A model generated the notes under the pieces. It was not told the DNA's origin, made no database searches, and saw only the letters and a program-made list of their open reading frames with translations. From an uncultured Oscillospiraceae bacterium (GTDB lineage Bacteria; Bacillota; Clostridia; Oscillospirales; Oscillospiraceae), in contig CAKTFW010000008.1 in the NCBI GenBank assembly GCA_934561175.1, positions 1 to 47,875 of the forward strand: a DNA stretch of 47,875 nt, written 5' to 3'. The stretch's first letter is position 1. Each line of letters starts with the position of its first letter. Shown here one piece after another: positions 40,468 to 47,875 of this stretch. The translations under genes were made by a program, and so were the position numbers.

Positions 40468-41313
40468 ATGATGTACAAGGAAATGAACGACGGCCGCAAG
40501 ATTCCGATGCTCGGGCTTGGATGCTTCAAGGCGGCGGAAGAGGAATGTGTGAAAGCTGTCGAAGCTGCGATTTCGGTTGGCTATCGTCATCTTGATACTG
40601 CGAATATGTACGAGAATGAACAGTATGTCGGCCAAGGCATCCGGAATAGCGGTGTGGATCGTTCCGAGTTGTTTGTTGTCAGCAAGATCTGGCCGACCAG
40701 CTTTAACGACCCGAAGAAGGCAGTCGAATACAGCATGAAGGCGCTGAACTGTGACTACATCGACAACTACCTGCTCCACTGGCCGGGCCGGGACAAGGAT
40801 GCGCGCTACCGTGCATGGGAGGCACTGCTGGACTACAAGGAAAAAGGGTACTTCAAAGGAATCGGCGTCTCGAACTTCAAGAAAGAGCATCTGGTTGATC
40901 TGAAGGAGAAATTCGGTGTGGATCCCTGCATGGATGAGATGGAGATCTCTCCGTGGAACCAGAAGGCTGAAGATTACGCCTATTGCCAGGAACACAATAT
41001 TGTGATGTCTGCCAGCGTACCTTTTGCAAAGGGCGATGTTCTGAAAGACCCGGTTCTGATGGATATTGCAGCGGCGCATGGGAAAGAGGTAGGGCAGGTT
41101 GTCCTCCGCTGGAATCTGCAGCGTGGCAACTGTGTTATTCCGAAGTCCTCGAAGCCCAGCCGGATTGAGAGCAATTTCCAGGTGTTCGATTTTGAGTTGA
41201 CGCAGGAAGACATGGACCGCATTGCCGAGCTTGATTACGGCAAGTGCTACTGCAGCGATTCGTCGTTGTTCAATGGCGGCTTCTGGCATATTGAAGAAGC
41301 CCTTTTGAAATAA
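40468..41313 (+). CDS. Aldo/keto reductase
   Basis: A 281-residue TIM-barrel NAD(P)H oxidoreductase. The catalytic tetrad is Asp43 and Tyr48 (HLDTANMY), Lys73 (VVSKIW) and His104 (LLHWPG); IPKSSKPSRIESNFQVFDFEL is the cofactor-binding end. Start ATG 40468 behind ACGGAGGG. It reduces carbonyls; placed at the head of the TRAP operon, it may reduce an imported keto acid or sugar acid. Confidence 0.92.
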   Translation: MMYKEMNDGRKIPMLGLGCFKAAEEECVKAVEAAISVGYRHLDTANMYENEQYVGQGIRNSGVDRSELFVVSKIWPTSFNDPKKAVEYSMKALNCDYIDNYLLHWPGRDKDARYRAWEALLDYKEKGYFKGIGVSNFKKEHLVDLKEKFGVDPCMDEMEISPWNQKAEDYAYCQEHNIVMSASVPFAKGDVLKDPVLMDIAAAHGKEVGQVVLRWNLQRGNCVIPKSSKPSRIESNFQVFDFELTQEDMDRIAELDYGKCYCSDSSLFNGGFWHIEEALLK

Positions 41314-41341
41314 ACATGGGAGACAGAAAGGAAAGAAAACT

Positions 41342-42430
41342 ATGAAAATGAAGAAGATTGTATCTGCAGTTCTGGTCCTGTGCATGTTGTTTGCAATGGT
41401 TGCTACTTTTGCAGGCTGCGGCGACAACAATGCCAATACCAATGACAACAATGCTACCAACGACAATAACACCGCAACAGATACCAACACCAATACCGAT
41501 AACAGCGGCAAAGATGCGCTGATTAAGGACCTGCAGGTTGCCAGCAACCAGTCCACGGATTATCCGCATCACAAGGTTCTGGAGTACATTGCTTCCGAGC
41601 TGGAGAGCCGCACCAATGGCCGTTACACCATGACCATTTATCCGGATGGCCAGCTGGGCGACCAGAAGGCTTCTCTGGAATTGACCCAGAATGGCGCAGT
41701 TGATATGTGCCTCACCAACGCGACCATCATGGAGAGCTACAACCCCGACTTCGCAATCCTGTCCACCCCGTACCTGTTCAAGAGCGATGATCACATCAAG
41801 AAGATCTATACCAGCGATATCTTGGATGATCTGTTCCAGTCCACTGCTGATAACGGCTTCGTGGTTGCAACGCCTCTGGCTACCGGTTCCCGTAACATCT
41901 TCTGCAAGAAGGAAGTCCGCACTCCCGATGATCTGAAGGGCATGAAGTTCCGCTGCATGCAGTCTGATACCATGGTCACCATGCTGTCCCTGATGGGCGC
42001 TACCGGTGTCCCGATGTCCGCTTCTGAGCAGTACTCCGCAATGCAGCAGGGCGTTGTCGACGGTGCTGAGACCAACCCGTTCGACTATGTTTCCAAGAAG
42101 TACTACGAGGTTTGCCCGGTCTTCTCTTACACGCAGCATATGTATGACACCAACTTCATCGTTGTTGCAACCGCTACGGTTGAGGCAATGTCCGAAGAGG
42201 ATCAGGCGATCTTCTGGGATCTGATGAAGGACGCAGCTGCCAAGGAATTTGAAGAGTGGGATGCTGCAATCGATTCCGCATTTGAGATGGCAAAAGACAA
42301 GGATATCACCTGGGTCGAAGATGTTGACAGAGATGCTTTTGCAGCCAACTTTGCTGACTTCCAGCAGGAGATCGCAAACCGCAGCGAAGGCACTAAGAAG
42401 ATCTATGATGCCATCATGGAGGCAGCCTAA
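41342..42430 (+). CDS. TRAP transporter substrate-binding lipoprotein DctP
   Basis: A 362-residue DctP-type binding protein. The signal ends in a lipobox TFAGC (Cys26), followed by a 25-residue linker rich in N, T and D. The binding domain has ESRTNGRYTMTIYPDGQLGD, the arginine segment VRTPDDLKGMKFRCMQSD (substrate carboxylate ligand) and GAETNPFDYVSKKYYEVCPV. It captures a carboxylate outside the cell for the membrane parts. Confidence 0.92.
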   Translation: MKMKKIVSAVLVLCMLFAMVATFAGCGDNNANTNDNNATNDNNTATDTNTNTDNSGKDALIKDLQVASNQSTDYPHHKVLEYIASELESRTNGRYTMTIYPDGQLGDQKASLELTQNGAVDMCLTNATIMESYNPDFAILSTPYLFKSDDHIKKIYTSDILDDLFQSTADNGFVVATPLATGSRNIFCKKEVRTPDDLKGMKFRCMQSDTMVTMLSLMGATGVPMSASEQYSAMQQGVVDGAETNPFDYVSKKYYEVCPVFSYTQHMYDTNFIVVATATVEAMSEEDQAIFWDLMKDAAAKEFEEWDAAIDSAFEMAKDKDITWVEDVDRDAFAANFADFQQEIANRSEGTKKIYDAIMEAA

Positions 42431-42468
42431 TCCAGGTGTTTTCACCTACTGTAAATTGAGGGTTTAGC

Positions 42469-42981
42469 ATGGAACTGATTAAAAAAGTGATTGACACAAT
42501 CCTGAAATGGGTGTCCATCATTCTCCTGGGCGGTACTTCCATCCTGGTTGTCTGGCAGGTATTCAGCCGTTATATCCTGCGGATGCCGAGCTCTTGGAGT
42601 GAGACCGCGGTTACTTACGGATTCGTATGCTTGGGTATGCTCTGCGGCGCTTATGTCTTTGGTCAGAGCGACCACATGAATATGCAGTTTGTGCGGGATC
42701 GTTTCCCGCGCAAAGTGCAGATCGTGATTCAGATGATTACAGAATGCTTTACGGCATTTCTGGGCATCGTCATCATGGTCTACGGCGGTTATCATCTGGC
42801 CATGTCCGCCATGGTTCAGATTGATCCGGCGCTGCATATGCCGATGGGTGTGTTCTATATGTCGATTCCGATTTCGGGAGTTTGCATGGCGTTCTATTTC
42901 GTCTACATTGAGATGCGGTTGATTCAGGAACTGATCGGCAAGAAGGCGCCGAGTGCAGACCTGGAGTCCAAAGCTCAGTAA
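42469..42981 (+). CDS. TRAP transporter small permease DctQ
   Basis: A 170-residue protein with four helices, usual for DctQ, with the SSWSETAVTYGFVCLGMLCGAYVFGQSDHMNMQF segment characteristic of the family. It lies 38 bases after dctP. Confidence 0.88.
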   Translation: MELIKKVIDTILKWVSIILLGGTSILVVWQVFSRYILRMPSSWSETAVTYGFVCLGMLCGAYVFGQSDHMNMQFVRDRFPRKVQIVIQMITECFTAFLGIVIMVYGGYHLAMSAMVQIDPALHMPMGVFYMSIPISGVCMAFYFVYIEMRLIQELIGKKAPSADLESKAQ

Positions 42982-43008
42982 GCTTTTGTGAAAGGAGAAT
43001 ATTGAGTT

Positions 43009-44316
43009 ATGGACACTGCTCTGCTTGCGGCAATTGTCATGGTCGTATCAGTCGTTGGCCTGTTGGTTCTCGGCGCACCGATTGCAACGGCGCTGGGCGC
43101 CGGCTCCGGCCTGGCCATGCTGCTGATTCTTCCCTTTGACACCGCGACCCTTACCTCTGCGCAGAAGATGTTCACCGGCTTGGCTTCGTTCCCCCTGCTG
43201 GCGATCCCCTTCTTCGTGTTGGCGGGCAATATTATGAACAATGGCGGTATCGCAATACGAATTATTCGGTTTGCGGAAGCGATGTGCGGTCGGCTGCCCG
43301 GCGCACTGGCGCAGGCAAATGTTGTTGCGAATATGTTCTTCGGCGCGATTTCCGGTTCCGGCAACGCGGCGGCAGCGGCCATGGGCGGCACGCTGTCCCC
43401 GGTTGAAAAAGAGCGCGGCTACAGCGTCGAGTACAGCGCAGCAGTTAATATCTGTTCGGCTCCGACCGGTATGCTGATCCCGCCGAGTAACGCATTGATC
43501 GTCTTTACAACGGTTGCTTCCACGGTTTCTGTTGCAGGCCTGTTCATGGCCGGTTATATTCCCGGTATCCTGTGGGGCCTCAGCGTTATGATCGTCGCTG
43601 CCTATATGGCAAAGAAGCGCGGTTATATCAACCCGGAGCATGTCAGCTGGGCGATGAAGGGAAAATATTTCCTCAATGCAATTCCCAGTCTGTTCCTGAT
43701 CGTCATCGTAATTGGCGGCATCCTCAGCGGTGTATTCACCGCGACGGAAGCCAGCGGCATTGCGGTTGCGTACAGCCTGCTTCTGGGTTTCGCCTACCGT
43801 ACACTGAAGCTGAAGGATTTGCCCGGCATTCTGCTGCAGTCTGCCAGAACCACGGCGATCATCGTATTCCTGATTGCGGTTTCTTCGATTATGTCCTGGG
43901 TTATGGCGTTTACGAAGATTCCGACGATCGTTTCCAATGCGATGTTGGGCCTGACCAACAGCAAGGTTGCGACACTGCTGCTCATCAATGTGATTCTGCT
44001 CTTTGTCGGTACTTTCATGGATGCTACCCCGGCAATCCTGATCTTTACTCCGATCTTCATGCCGATTTGCTGCGGCATTTACGGTATGAGCGAGCTGCAC
44101 TTTGGTATTATGCTGTGCTACAACTTGTGCATCGGCGCGATCACGCCGCCTGTCGGTACGGTTCTGTTTACAGGCTGTAAAATTGGCGGAACCACGATTG
44201 AAAAAATCTTTAAGATGTTGCTGCCATACTTTGCGGCGATTATCATTGTCCTGATGCTGGTAACATTCATCCCGGCCCTGTCGGAGACGATTCCGCACAT
44301 GACTGGATTTATCTAA
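43009..44316 (+). CDS. TRAP transporter large permease DctM
   Basis: A 435-residue permease with about 12 helices, two half-repeats. GAPIATALGAGSGLAMLLILP, MFFGAISGSGNAAAAAMGGTLSPVEK, TGMLIPPSNALIVFTTVAST and GAITPPVGTVLFTGCKIGGTTIE are the usual DctM segments. The transporter drives substrate uptake with the sodium gradient. Confidence 0.93.
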   Translation: MDTALLAAIVMVVSVVGLLVLGAPIATALGAGSGLAMLLILPFDTATLTSAQKMFTGLASFPLLAIPFFVLAGNIMNNGGIAIRIIRFAEAMCGRLPGALAQANVVANMFFGAISGSGNAAAAAMGGTLSPVEKERGYSVEYSAAVNICSAPTGMLIPPSNALIVFTTVASTVSVAGLFMAGYIPGILWGLSVMIVAAYMAKKRGYINPEHVSWAMKGKYFLNAIPSLFLIVIVIGGILSGVFTATEASGIAVAYSLLLGFAYRTLKLKDLPGILLQSARTTAIIVFLIAVSSIMSWVMAFTKIPTIVSNAMLGLTNSKVATLLLINVILLFVGTFMDATPAILIFTPIFMPICCGIYGMSELHFGIMLCYNLCIGAITPPVGTVLFTGCKIGGTTIEKIFKMLLPYFAAIIIVLMLVTFIPALSETIPHMTGFI

Positions 44317-44341
44317 ACAATCTGGAAAGAAGGTTTTACCC

Positions 44342-44758
44342 ATGGGTTGTCAATACTGTGAGAAAAATGAGGACCTTCTGAAGAAAATGATTCCGATTTG
44401 TGCCTATCGGAATGCAGATGTCTATCTGTTCCGGGATCAGACCCACAAGGGTAAGTGCATTGTGGCCTATCAGGGGCACAAGACGGAGTGGTTTCAGCTG
44501 GAACCACAGGAGCAGGCGGATTTCATTGCCGCGGTTTCCGCTGTGGCGAAAGCTGTCTGGGATGTATTCCATCCAGATAAGATCAATTATGCAACTTTCG
44601 GCGATCTGCTGCAGCATTTGCATGTTCATGTCACGCCCAAGTATGAGAACGGACCCGACTGGGGCAAGTACTTCCGCGACGATGCACCGGCTACGGTGTT
44701 GACCGAGGAAGAATATGCAGAGCGCGTCGCAGCGATTCGCGCAAAGCTGATGGGCTGA
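44342..44758 (+). CDS. HIT family protein
   Basis: A 138-residue protein with the histidine triad HLHVHV (in NYATFGDLLQHLHVHVTPKY), a CQYCEKN start like the zinc knuckle of HIT proteins, and the first-strand VYLFRDQTHKGKCIVAY. HIT enzymes hydrolyse or transfer nucleotidyl groups. It is the last gene before the terminator and probably cotranscribed with the TRAP operon, an uncommon partner; possible role in salvaging a nucleotidylated intermediate. Confidence 0.85.
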   Translation: MGCQYCEKNEDLLKKMIPICAYRNADVYLFRDQTHKGKCIVAYQGHKTEWFQLEPQEQADFIAAVSAVAKAVWDVFHPDKINYATFGDLLQHLHVHVTPKYENGPDWGKYFRDDAPATVLTEEEYAERVAAIRAKLMG

Positions 44759-44808
44759 AGCAGTGATTCCACTGTTTACAGAATCCTCCATTCTTGATTC
44801 ATCATGTG

Positions 44809-44842
44809 AAAAATCCTCCGACCGGATGGTCGGGGGATTTTT
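44809..44842 (+). terminator. Terminator after the HIT gene
   Basis: A 15-bp stem (44809-44823 with 44828-44842) with one G-U pair, ending in TTTTT. Confidence 0.85.
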
Positions 44843-44846
44843 CTGC

Positions 44847-44875
44847 TTGCAGGTATGGCGAGATCCTGCTAGACT
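44847..44875 (+). promoter_or_regulatory. Promoter of the MBL-fold gene
   Basis: TTGCAG (44847-44852), 17 bases, TAGACT (44870-44875). Confidence 0.55.
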
Positions 44876-44896
44876 GGGCATATAGGAGGCGGACAG

Positions 44897-45574
44897 ATGA
44901 AAATTACTTATCTGCATCACAGCGGATTCTTGGTGGAATTGGAAAGTACCGTGTGGGTGTTTGACTATGAGACCGGCGAATTGCCGGAGTTTGACCAGGA
45001 CAAGCCACTGTATCTCTGCGTCAGTCACAGCCATCCGGATCATTATAATCCGGAGATTTTCACACGATTTCCCCAGGCAAAACAATTCCTGCTGGCCCGG
45101 CAGATCCGCCGGATTCCGGAGCTGCCGTCGATTTTACGCCTGGCGCAGAACCGAACCTATATGCTGCCGGATGCAGTGATTCATACACTTAAGTCTACCG
45201 ATGCGGGTGTGGCGTTTGTGGTAGAGGCAGATGGAAAGCGTATCTATCATGCGGGAGATCTGAACTGGTGGAGTTGGCCGGACGACACACCGGAGGAGAC
45301 GCGGGCGATGCGGGAACGATTCTGGATTCAGTTGGAAAAGCTTCGCGGGATGCACTTTGACGCTGCCTTCTTGCCGCTGGATCCACGGCTGCAGGAGAAC
45401 TTTGCGCTGGGATTTGATGCGTTTTTGCGTACGGCGGAAGCACAATATGTGTTCCCAATGCACTTTTGGGATGATTATTCTGTGATTGACCGCGTGCTTG
45501 CACTGCCATGCAGCGCGCCATACCGGACACGGATTATGCGCATTACACATCCTAATCAGACTTTCCTGTGTTAG
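44897..45574 (+). CDS. MBL-fold metal-dependent hydrolase
   Basis: A 225-residue metallo-beta-lactamase-fold protein (UPF0173-like/RomA-like subgroup). Metal motif SHSHPDHYN and the later HAGDLNWW and MHFWDDY carry metal ligands. Start ATG 44897 with AGGAGGCGG. It is monocistronic with its own promoter. Substrate unknown. Confidence 0.85.
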   Translation: MKITYLHHSGFLVELESTVWVFDYETGELPEFDQDKPLYLCVSHSHPDHYNPEIFTRFPQAKQFLLARQIRRIPELPSILRLAQNRTYMLPDAVIHTLKSTDAGVAFVVEADGKRIYHAGDLNWWSWPDDTPEETRAMRERFWIQLEKLRGMHFDAAFLPLDPRLQENFALGFDAFLRTAEAQYVFPMHFWDDYSVIDRVLALPCSAPYRTRIMRITHPNQTFLC

Positions 45575-45634
45575 CAAGGTAGTGCGCCTACGCATGAAAC
45601 GGTCCTTCCGGCACAGACTAAGCCGTGACGGAAT

Positions 45635-45663
45635 TTGACATTGTTTCGTGATTACGATAAAAT
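45635..45663 (+). promoter_or_regulatory. Promoter of the DUF2156-GNAT genes
   Basis: TTGACA (45635-45640), 17 bases, TAAAAT (45658-45663). A short TTCCG/CGGAA hairpin at 45606-45634 could be the MBL gene's terminator but has no T run. Confidence 0.75.
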
Positions 45664-45701
45664 AAAAATTCATATTTCAAAGTATGGGAGTTCAATCGAG
45701 T

Positions 45702-46607
45702 ATGATTGCATTTCAAACGCCGACGCTTGCGGATCGGGCATGGGCAGAACCGCTGTTTTATGCCGCTGGTAATCGTGGCTGTGAGAATAATTTTGTCAAT
45801 TTATTTGTCTGGAAATCAGTTTATCATCAACAGATTGCGCGGCTGCATAACTGCGTTTTGATTCGCTATGCCACCCAAAAGGCAAAATACTACCTGTATC
45901 CTGCGGGACCAGGGGATGTCCGCGCTTGCATTGCGGCACTGCTGGACGATGCGGCTGCACAAGGCGAGCCGTTGTGGCTGATTGGCGTGACACCGGAACA
46001 GACGCAGAATTTAACTGCCTGGTTTCCCGGCATGTTTACCTATGAAGCGGATCGGGAGGGGTTTGATTACCTGTATAAAGTTGATCGCCTGGCGGATTTA
46101 AAAGGGAGAAAGCTGCAGGCCAAGCGAAACCACATCAACCGGTTTTGTGATCACTATCCGACCTGGCGGGTGGAAATTTTAACACCGGAGAATTTACCGG
46201 CTTGCCGCGAGATCGAGCGGCACTGGCAGCAACAGAAGGAAAAAGCGGATTCACCAATTGGAGAGGATGCGGTGATTGCGTCTGCGCTGGATAATTTTAC
46301 GGCGTTGGGGTTGGAGGGGCTGATGATTGTCACAGAAGATGGCCCACTGGCCTTTACGCTGGGGCGGCGCATGACGGAGGATACCTATGATGTCCATTTT
46401 GAAAAGGCTGACGGTGAAATTCAGGGAAGCTATGCCATTGTCAACCGGGAGTTTGCACGCTGGGTACGCAGCCAATATCCGGCGGTACGGTATCTGAATC
46501 GGGAAGATGATATGGGACTGCCGGGGCTGCGCAAGGCAAAAGAGTCCTATGTCCCAGACTGCATGGTGGAAAAACATGTAGCGACTTGGGAGGGGACCCG
46601 TGGCTGA
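45702..46607 (+). CDS. DUF2156 (phosphatidylglycerol lysyltransferase C-terminal-like) protein
   Basis: A 301-residue soluble protein with the double GNAT-like fold of the C-terminal domain of MprF-type aminoacyl-tRNA transferases: NRGCENNFVNLFVWK, KGRKLQAKRNHINRF, GLMIVTEDGPLAFTLGRRM and VRYLNREDDMGLPGLRKAKESYVPD are typical DUF2156 segments. No membrane part is present. Start ATG 45702 with GGGAG eleven bases upstream, or ATG 45684. Overlaps the next gene by eight bases. It may transfer an amino acid or acyl group; acceptor unknown. Confidence 0.82.
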   Translation: MIAFQTPTLADRAWAEPLFYAAGNRGCENNFVNLFVWKSVYHQQIARLHNCVLIRYATQKAKYYLYPAGPGDVRACIAALLDDAAAQGEPLWLIGVTPEQTQNLTAWFPGMFTYEADREGFDYLYKVDRLADLKGRKLQAKRNHINRFCDHYPTWRVEILTPENLPACREIERHWQQQKEKADSPIGEDAVIASALDNFTALGLEGLMIVTEDGPLAFTLGRRMTEDTYDVHFEKADGEIQGSYAIVNREFARWVRSQYPAVRYLNREDDMGLPGLRKAKESYVPDCMVEKHVATWEGTRG

Positions 46608-47409
46608 GTTTTGCTGGGCGGCGCAGACAGATCTGCCGGGAATCCGGACACTGTGGCAAACTGCCTTTGGGGATCCGTCCGATTATATTGATGAATTTTT
46701 TCAGATCTGTTTCACAGAGAACCGGGTGCTTATCTTGCGGGAGCAAGGGCAGCTTACAAGTATGGCGACGGTGTTTCGCGCCAGCATTGGCGGAGAGCTG
46801 GTGTGGTATCTGTATGCAGTGGCGACGGATCCGATATTCCGGGGCGCTGGCTTTGCAACGGCGCTGATGGAACAGGCGGCACTTCTGGCAGAGCAGGAGA
46901 CAGCTGCGGGAATTGTGCTGCTGCCGGCATCGGCGCCTTTGCAGGCGTTTTATGGTGCGCGGGGATATCGCCCCTGGGGAATGCGGACAGAGCAGGTGTT
47001 TTTGAAATCTGCGGTACAGCCGGTATGCCGGGTGCATCCGGTATCTGCAGCGGACTATGGCGCACTGCGCGCGCAAAGGCTGCAGGAGTTGGCATATCTG
47101 GACTTTGAACCTGTCTTTTTGCAGCTGCAGGCAGAGACTGCGGTGCAGAGCGGCGGCTTTCTGGCGGCGCTTGAGTTGGAGGGCGTGTGCGGCTGTGCTG
47201 TGATTTACAAGGACGCGGGGAAACTGCTTGTCCCGGAGCTCCTGATTGCACCGCAGTTGCGGGCAAAGGCGGCGGCTGCGTTGCTTGCGCAATTTGGCGC
47301 AGTGCAGTGCCGGGCGGCCTGGCCGGGCGCGGGTTGTGCCTATGGAATGCTGCGGCCGCTGCGCAATGTGCTGCCGGAGCAGGGGTATCTGGGGCTGGCG
47401 CTGGATTGA
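46600..47409 (+). CDS. GNAT family acetyltransferase, two-domain
   Basis: A 269-residue protein. The first half is a regular GNAT domain with acetyl-CoA loop RGAGFATALMEQAALLAE and FYGARGYRPWG; the second half looks like a degenerate GNAT or SCP2-type domain, alanine-rich and without the loop, as seen in Eis-type or clostridial double GNATs. Start GTG 46600 within the end of the DUF2156 gene, so translation is coupled. Acceptor unknown. Confidence 0.82.
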   Translation: MAEFCWAAQTDLPGIRTLWQTAFGDPSDYIDEFFQICFTENRVLILREQGQLTSMATVFRASIGGELVWYLYAVATDPIFRGAGFATALMEQAALLAEQETAAGIVLLPASAPLQAFYGARGYRPWGMRTEQVFLKSAVQPVCRVHPVSAADYGALRAQRLQELAYLDFEPVFLQLQAETAVQSGGFLAALELEGVCGCAVIYKDAGKLLVPELLIAPQLRAKAAAALLAQFGAVQCRAAWPGAGCAYGMLRPLRNVLPEQGYLGLALD

Positions 47410-47469
47410 AGCCCGTCAAAATGTATAGAAAAAAACTGGAAATCATTTTGCATTTCTCTGTAAAATGGG

Positions 47470-47498
47470 TTGCATTTTGGGAAAAAGTACAGTATCCT
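47470..47498 (+). promoter_or_regulatory. Probable promoter of the type III glutamine synthetase gene
   Basis: TTGCAT (47470-47475), 17 bases, TATCCT (47493-47498). The region repeats TGTAAAATGG (47459 and 47505) and CATTTTG (47444 and 47473), which could be operator boxes. Confidence 0.45.
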
Positions 47499-47516
47499 TA
47501 TCCATGTAAAATGGCT

Positions 47517-47609
47517 GTATGAGGCAGTCACTATAGGGAATTTTGACAACGGTGTCCGCGAATCAAATGTGGATACCGTTGTGTCTTATCAGCGGAAGTT
47601 GCCTCATAC
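47517..47609 (+). promoter_or_regulatory. Structured leader of glutamine synthetase
   Basis: GTATGAGGCA (47517-47526) pairs perfectly with 47600-47609, enclosing a second hairpin in which 47546-47553 pairs with 47575-47582 and 47555-47557 with 47571-47573 over a 13-base loop. This closes 20-30 bases before the ribosome site. No terminator is visible. It does not match the glnA or downstream-peptide motifs I know; ANTAR-type control is possible. Confidence 0.5.
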
Positions 47610-47637
47610 GAATTGCAGTGGAAAGGATTGATTCGAT

Positions 47638-47875
47638 ATGAACATTTCCGAGATTTTTGGCTCCAATGTGTTCAGCATCTCCGTTATGCGGGAGCGTCTG
47701 CCAAAGAAGGTATTCGCTGAAGTGCAGAATGTAATGGAGAATGGCGGACAAATTTCCATGGCGACTGCAGATTGCGTGGCAAATGCGATGAAGGATTGGG
47801 CTGTGGAGAAGGGAGCAACCCATTATACCCACTGGTTCCAGCCACTGACCGGTATCACGGCGGAAAAGCATGATT
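47638..47875 (+). CDS. glnN: Type III glutamine synthetase, N-terminal part
   Basis: The first 79 codons of a GSIII enzyme; the frame is open to the end of the window. The N-terminus FGSNVFSISVMRERLPKKVF and ATHYTHWFQPLTGITAEKHD are the distinctive GSIII start, unlike type I enzymes. ATG 47638 has GGAAAGG upstream. It makes glutamine from glutamate, ammonia and ATP; the dodecameric type III form is typical of Bacteroides and many clostridia. Confidence 0.9.
   Translation, partial: MNISEIFGSNVFSISVMRERLPKKVFAEVQNVMENGGQISMATADCVANAMKDWAVEKGATHYTHWFQPLTGITAEKHD

Overview
This window is a plasmid-free, phage-free piece of a low-to-mid GC Gram-positive chromosome, most likely a spore-forming clostridial gut anaerobe of the Oscillospirales (Ruminococcaceae/Oscillospiraceae/Butyricicoccaceae type). 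The evidence is indirect: consensus sigma-A promoters with 17-base spacers, strong GGAGG ribosome binding sites, many TTG/GTG starts, the sporulation proteins SpoVT and a SpoVB-like flippase, a type III glutamine synthetase, the 2-hydroxyacyl-CoA dehydratase/activase pair, and an rpoB-rpoC pair that is not preceded by rplKAJL. I could not run a database search, so the assignment stops there.

Layout. 1-7096: the end of an M20 dipeptidase, a leftward AEC transporter, a SpoVB-like flippase, then a decaying leftward trio (two GNAT genes and a B3/B4-domain gene, two of the three broken), followed by a rightward YczE-type membrane protein and a small zinc-ribbon/membrane-protein operon behind an unusually structured leader. 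7100-12938: a leftward set with rsmE, an unknown polytopic membrane protein, and a two-gene 2-hydroxyacyl-CoA dehydratase-activase system. 13054-16459: tRNA-Leu(GAG), a cupin gene with a damaged 5' end, PutP, a MerR regulator lacking a normal start codon, and cytidine deaminase. 16481-29369: the information-processing core, rpoB-rpoC, then an L7Ae-family protein, rpsL, rpsG and fusA driven from a promoter built into a perfect 26-bp inverted repeat, and tuf with its own promoter.

29412-38098: a secreted alpha/alpha-barrel-like protein, then a tightly coupled run (108-aa membrane protein, recD2, comF, mreB), then deoC-deoD-MATE (nucleoside salvage plus efflux), convergent with spoVT. 38776-44842: a candidate catabolic locus: VOC-fold protein, FadR-type GntR regulator, a 366-base AT-rich control region, aldo/keto reductase, a complete TRAP transporter (DctP, DctQ, DctM) and a HIT-family hydrolase. 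44847-47875: an MBL-fold hydrolase, a DUF2156 protein, a double GNAT protein and the start of type III glutamine synthetase behind a structured leader.

The most interesting material is non-coding: (i) a roughly 165-nt structured RNA with promoter and terminator ahead of the zinc-ribbon operon, (ii) the composite terminator-like palindrome/promoter between rpoC and the str genes, and (iii) a nested stem leader ahead of glutamine synthetase. The second theme is gene damage: at least four genes carry a frameshift, a nonsense codon or a lost start. No CRISPR array, IS element, integrase, rRNA or defence system was seen.
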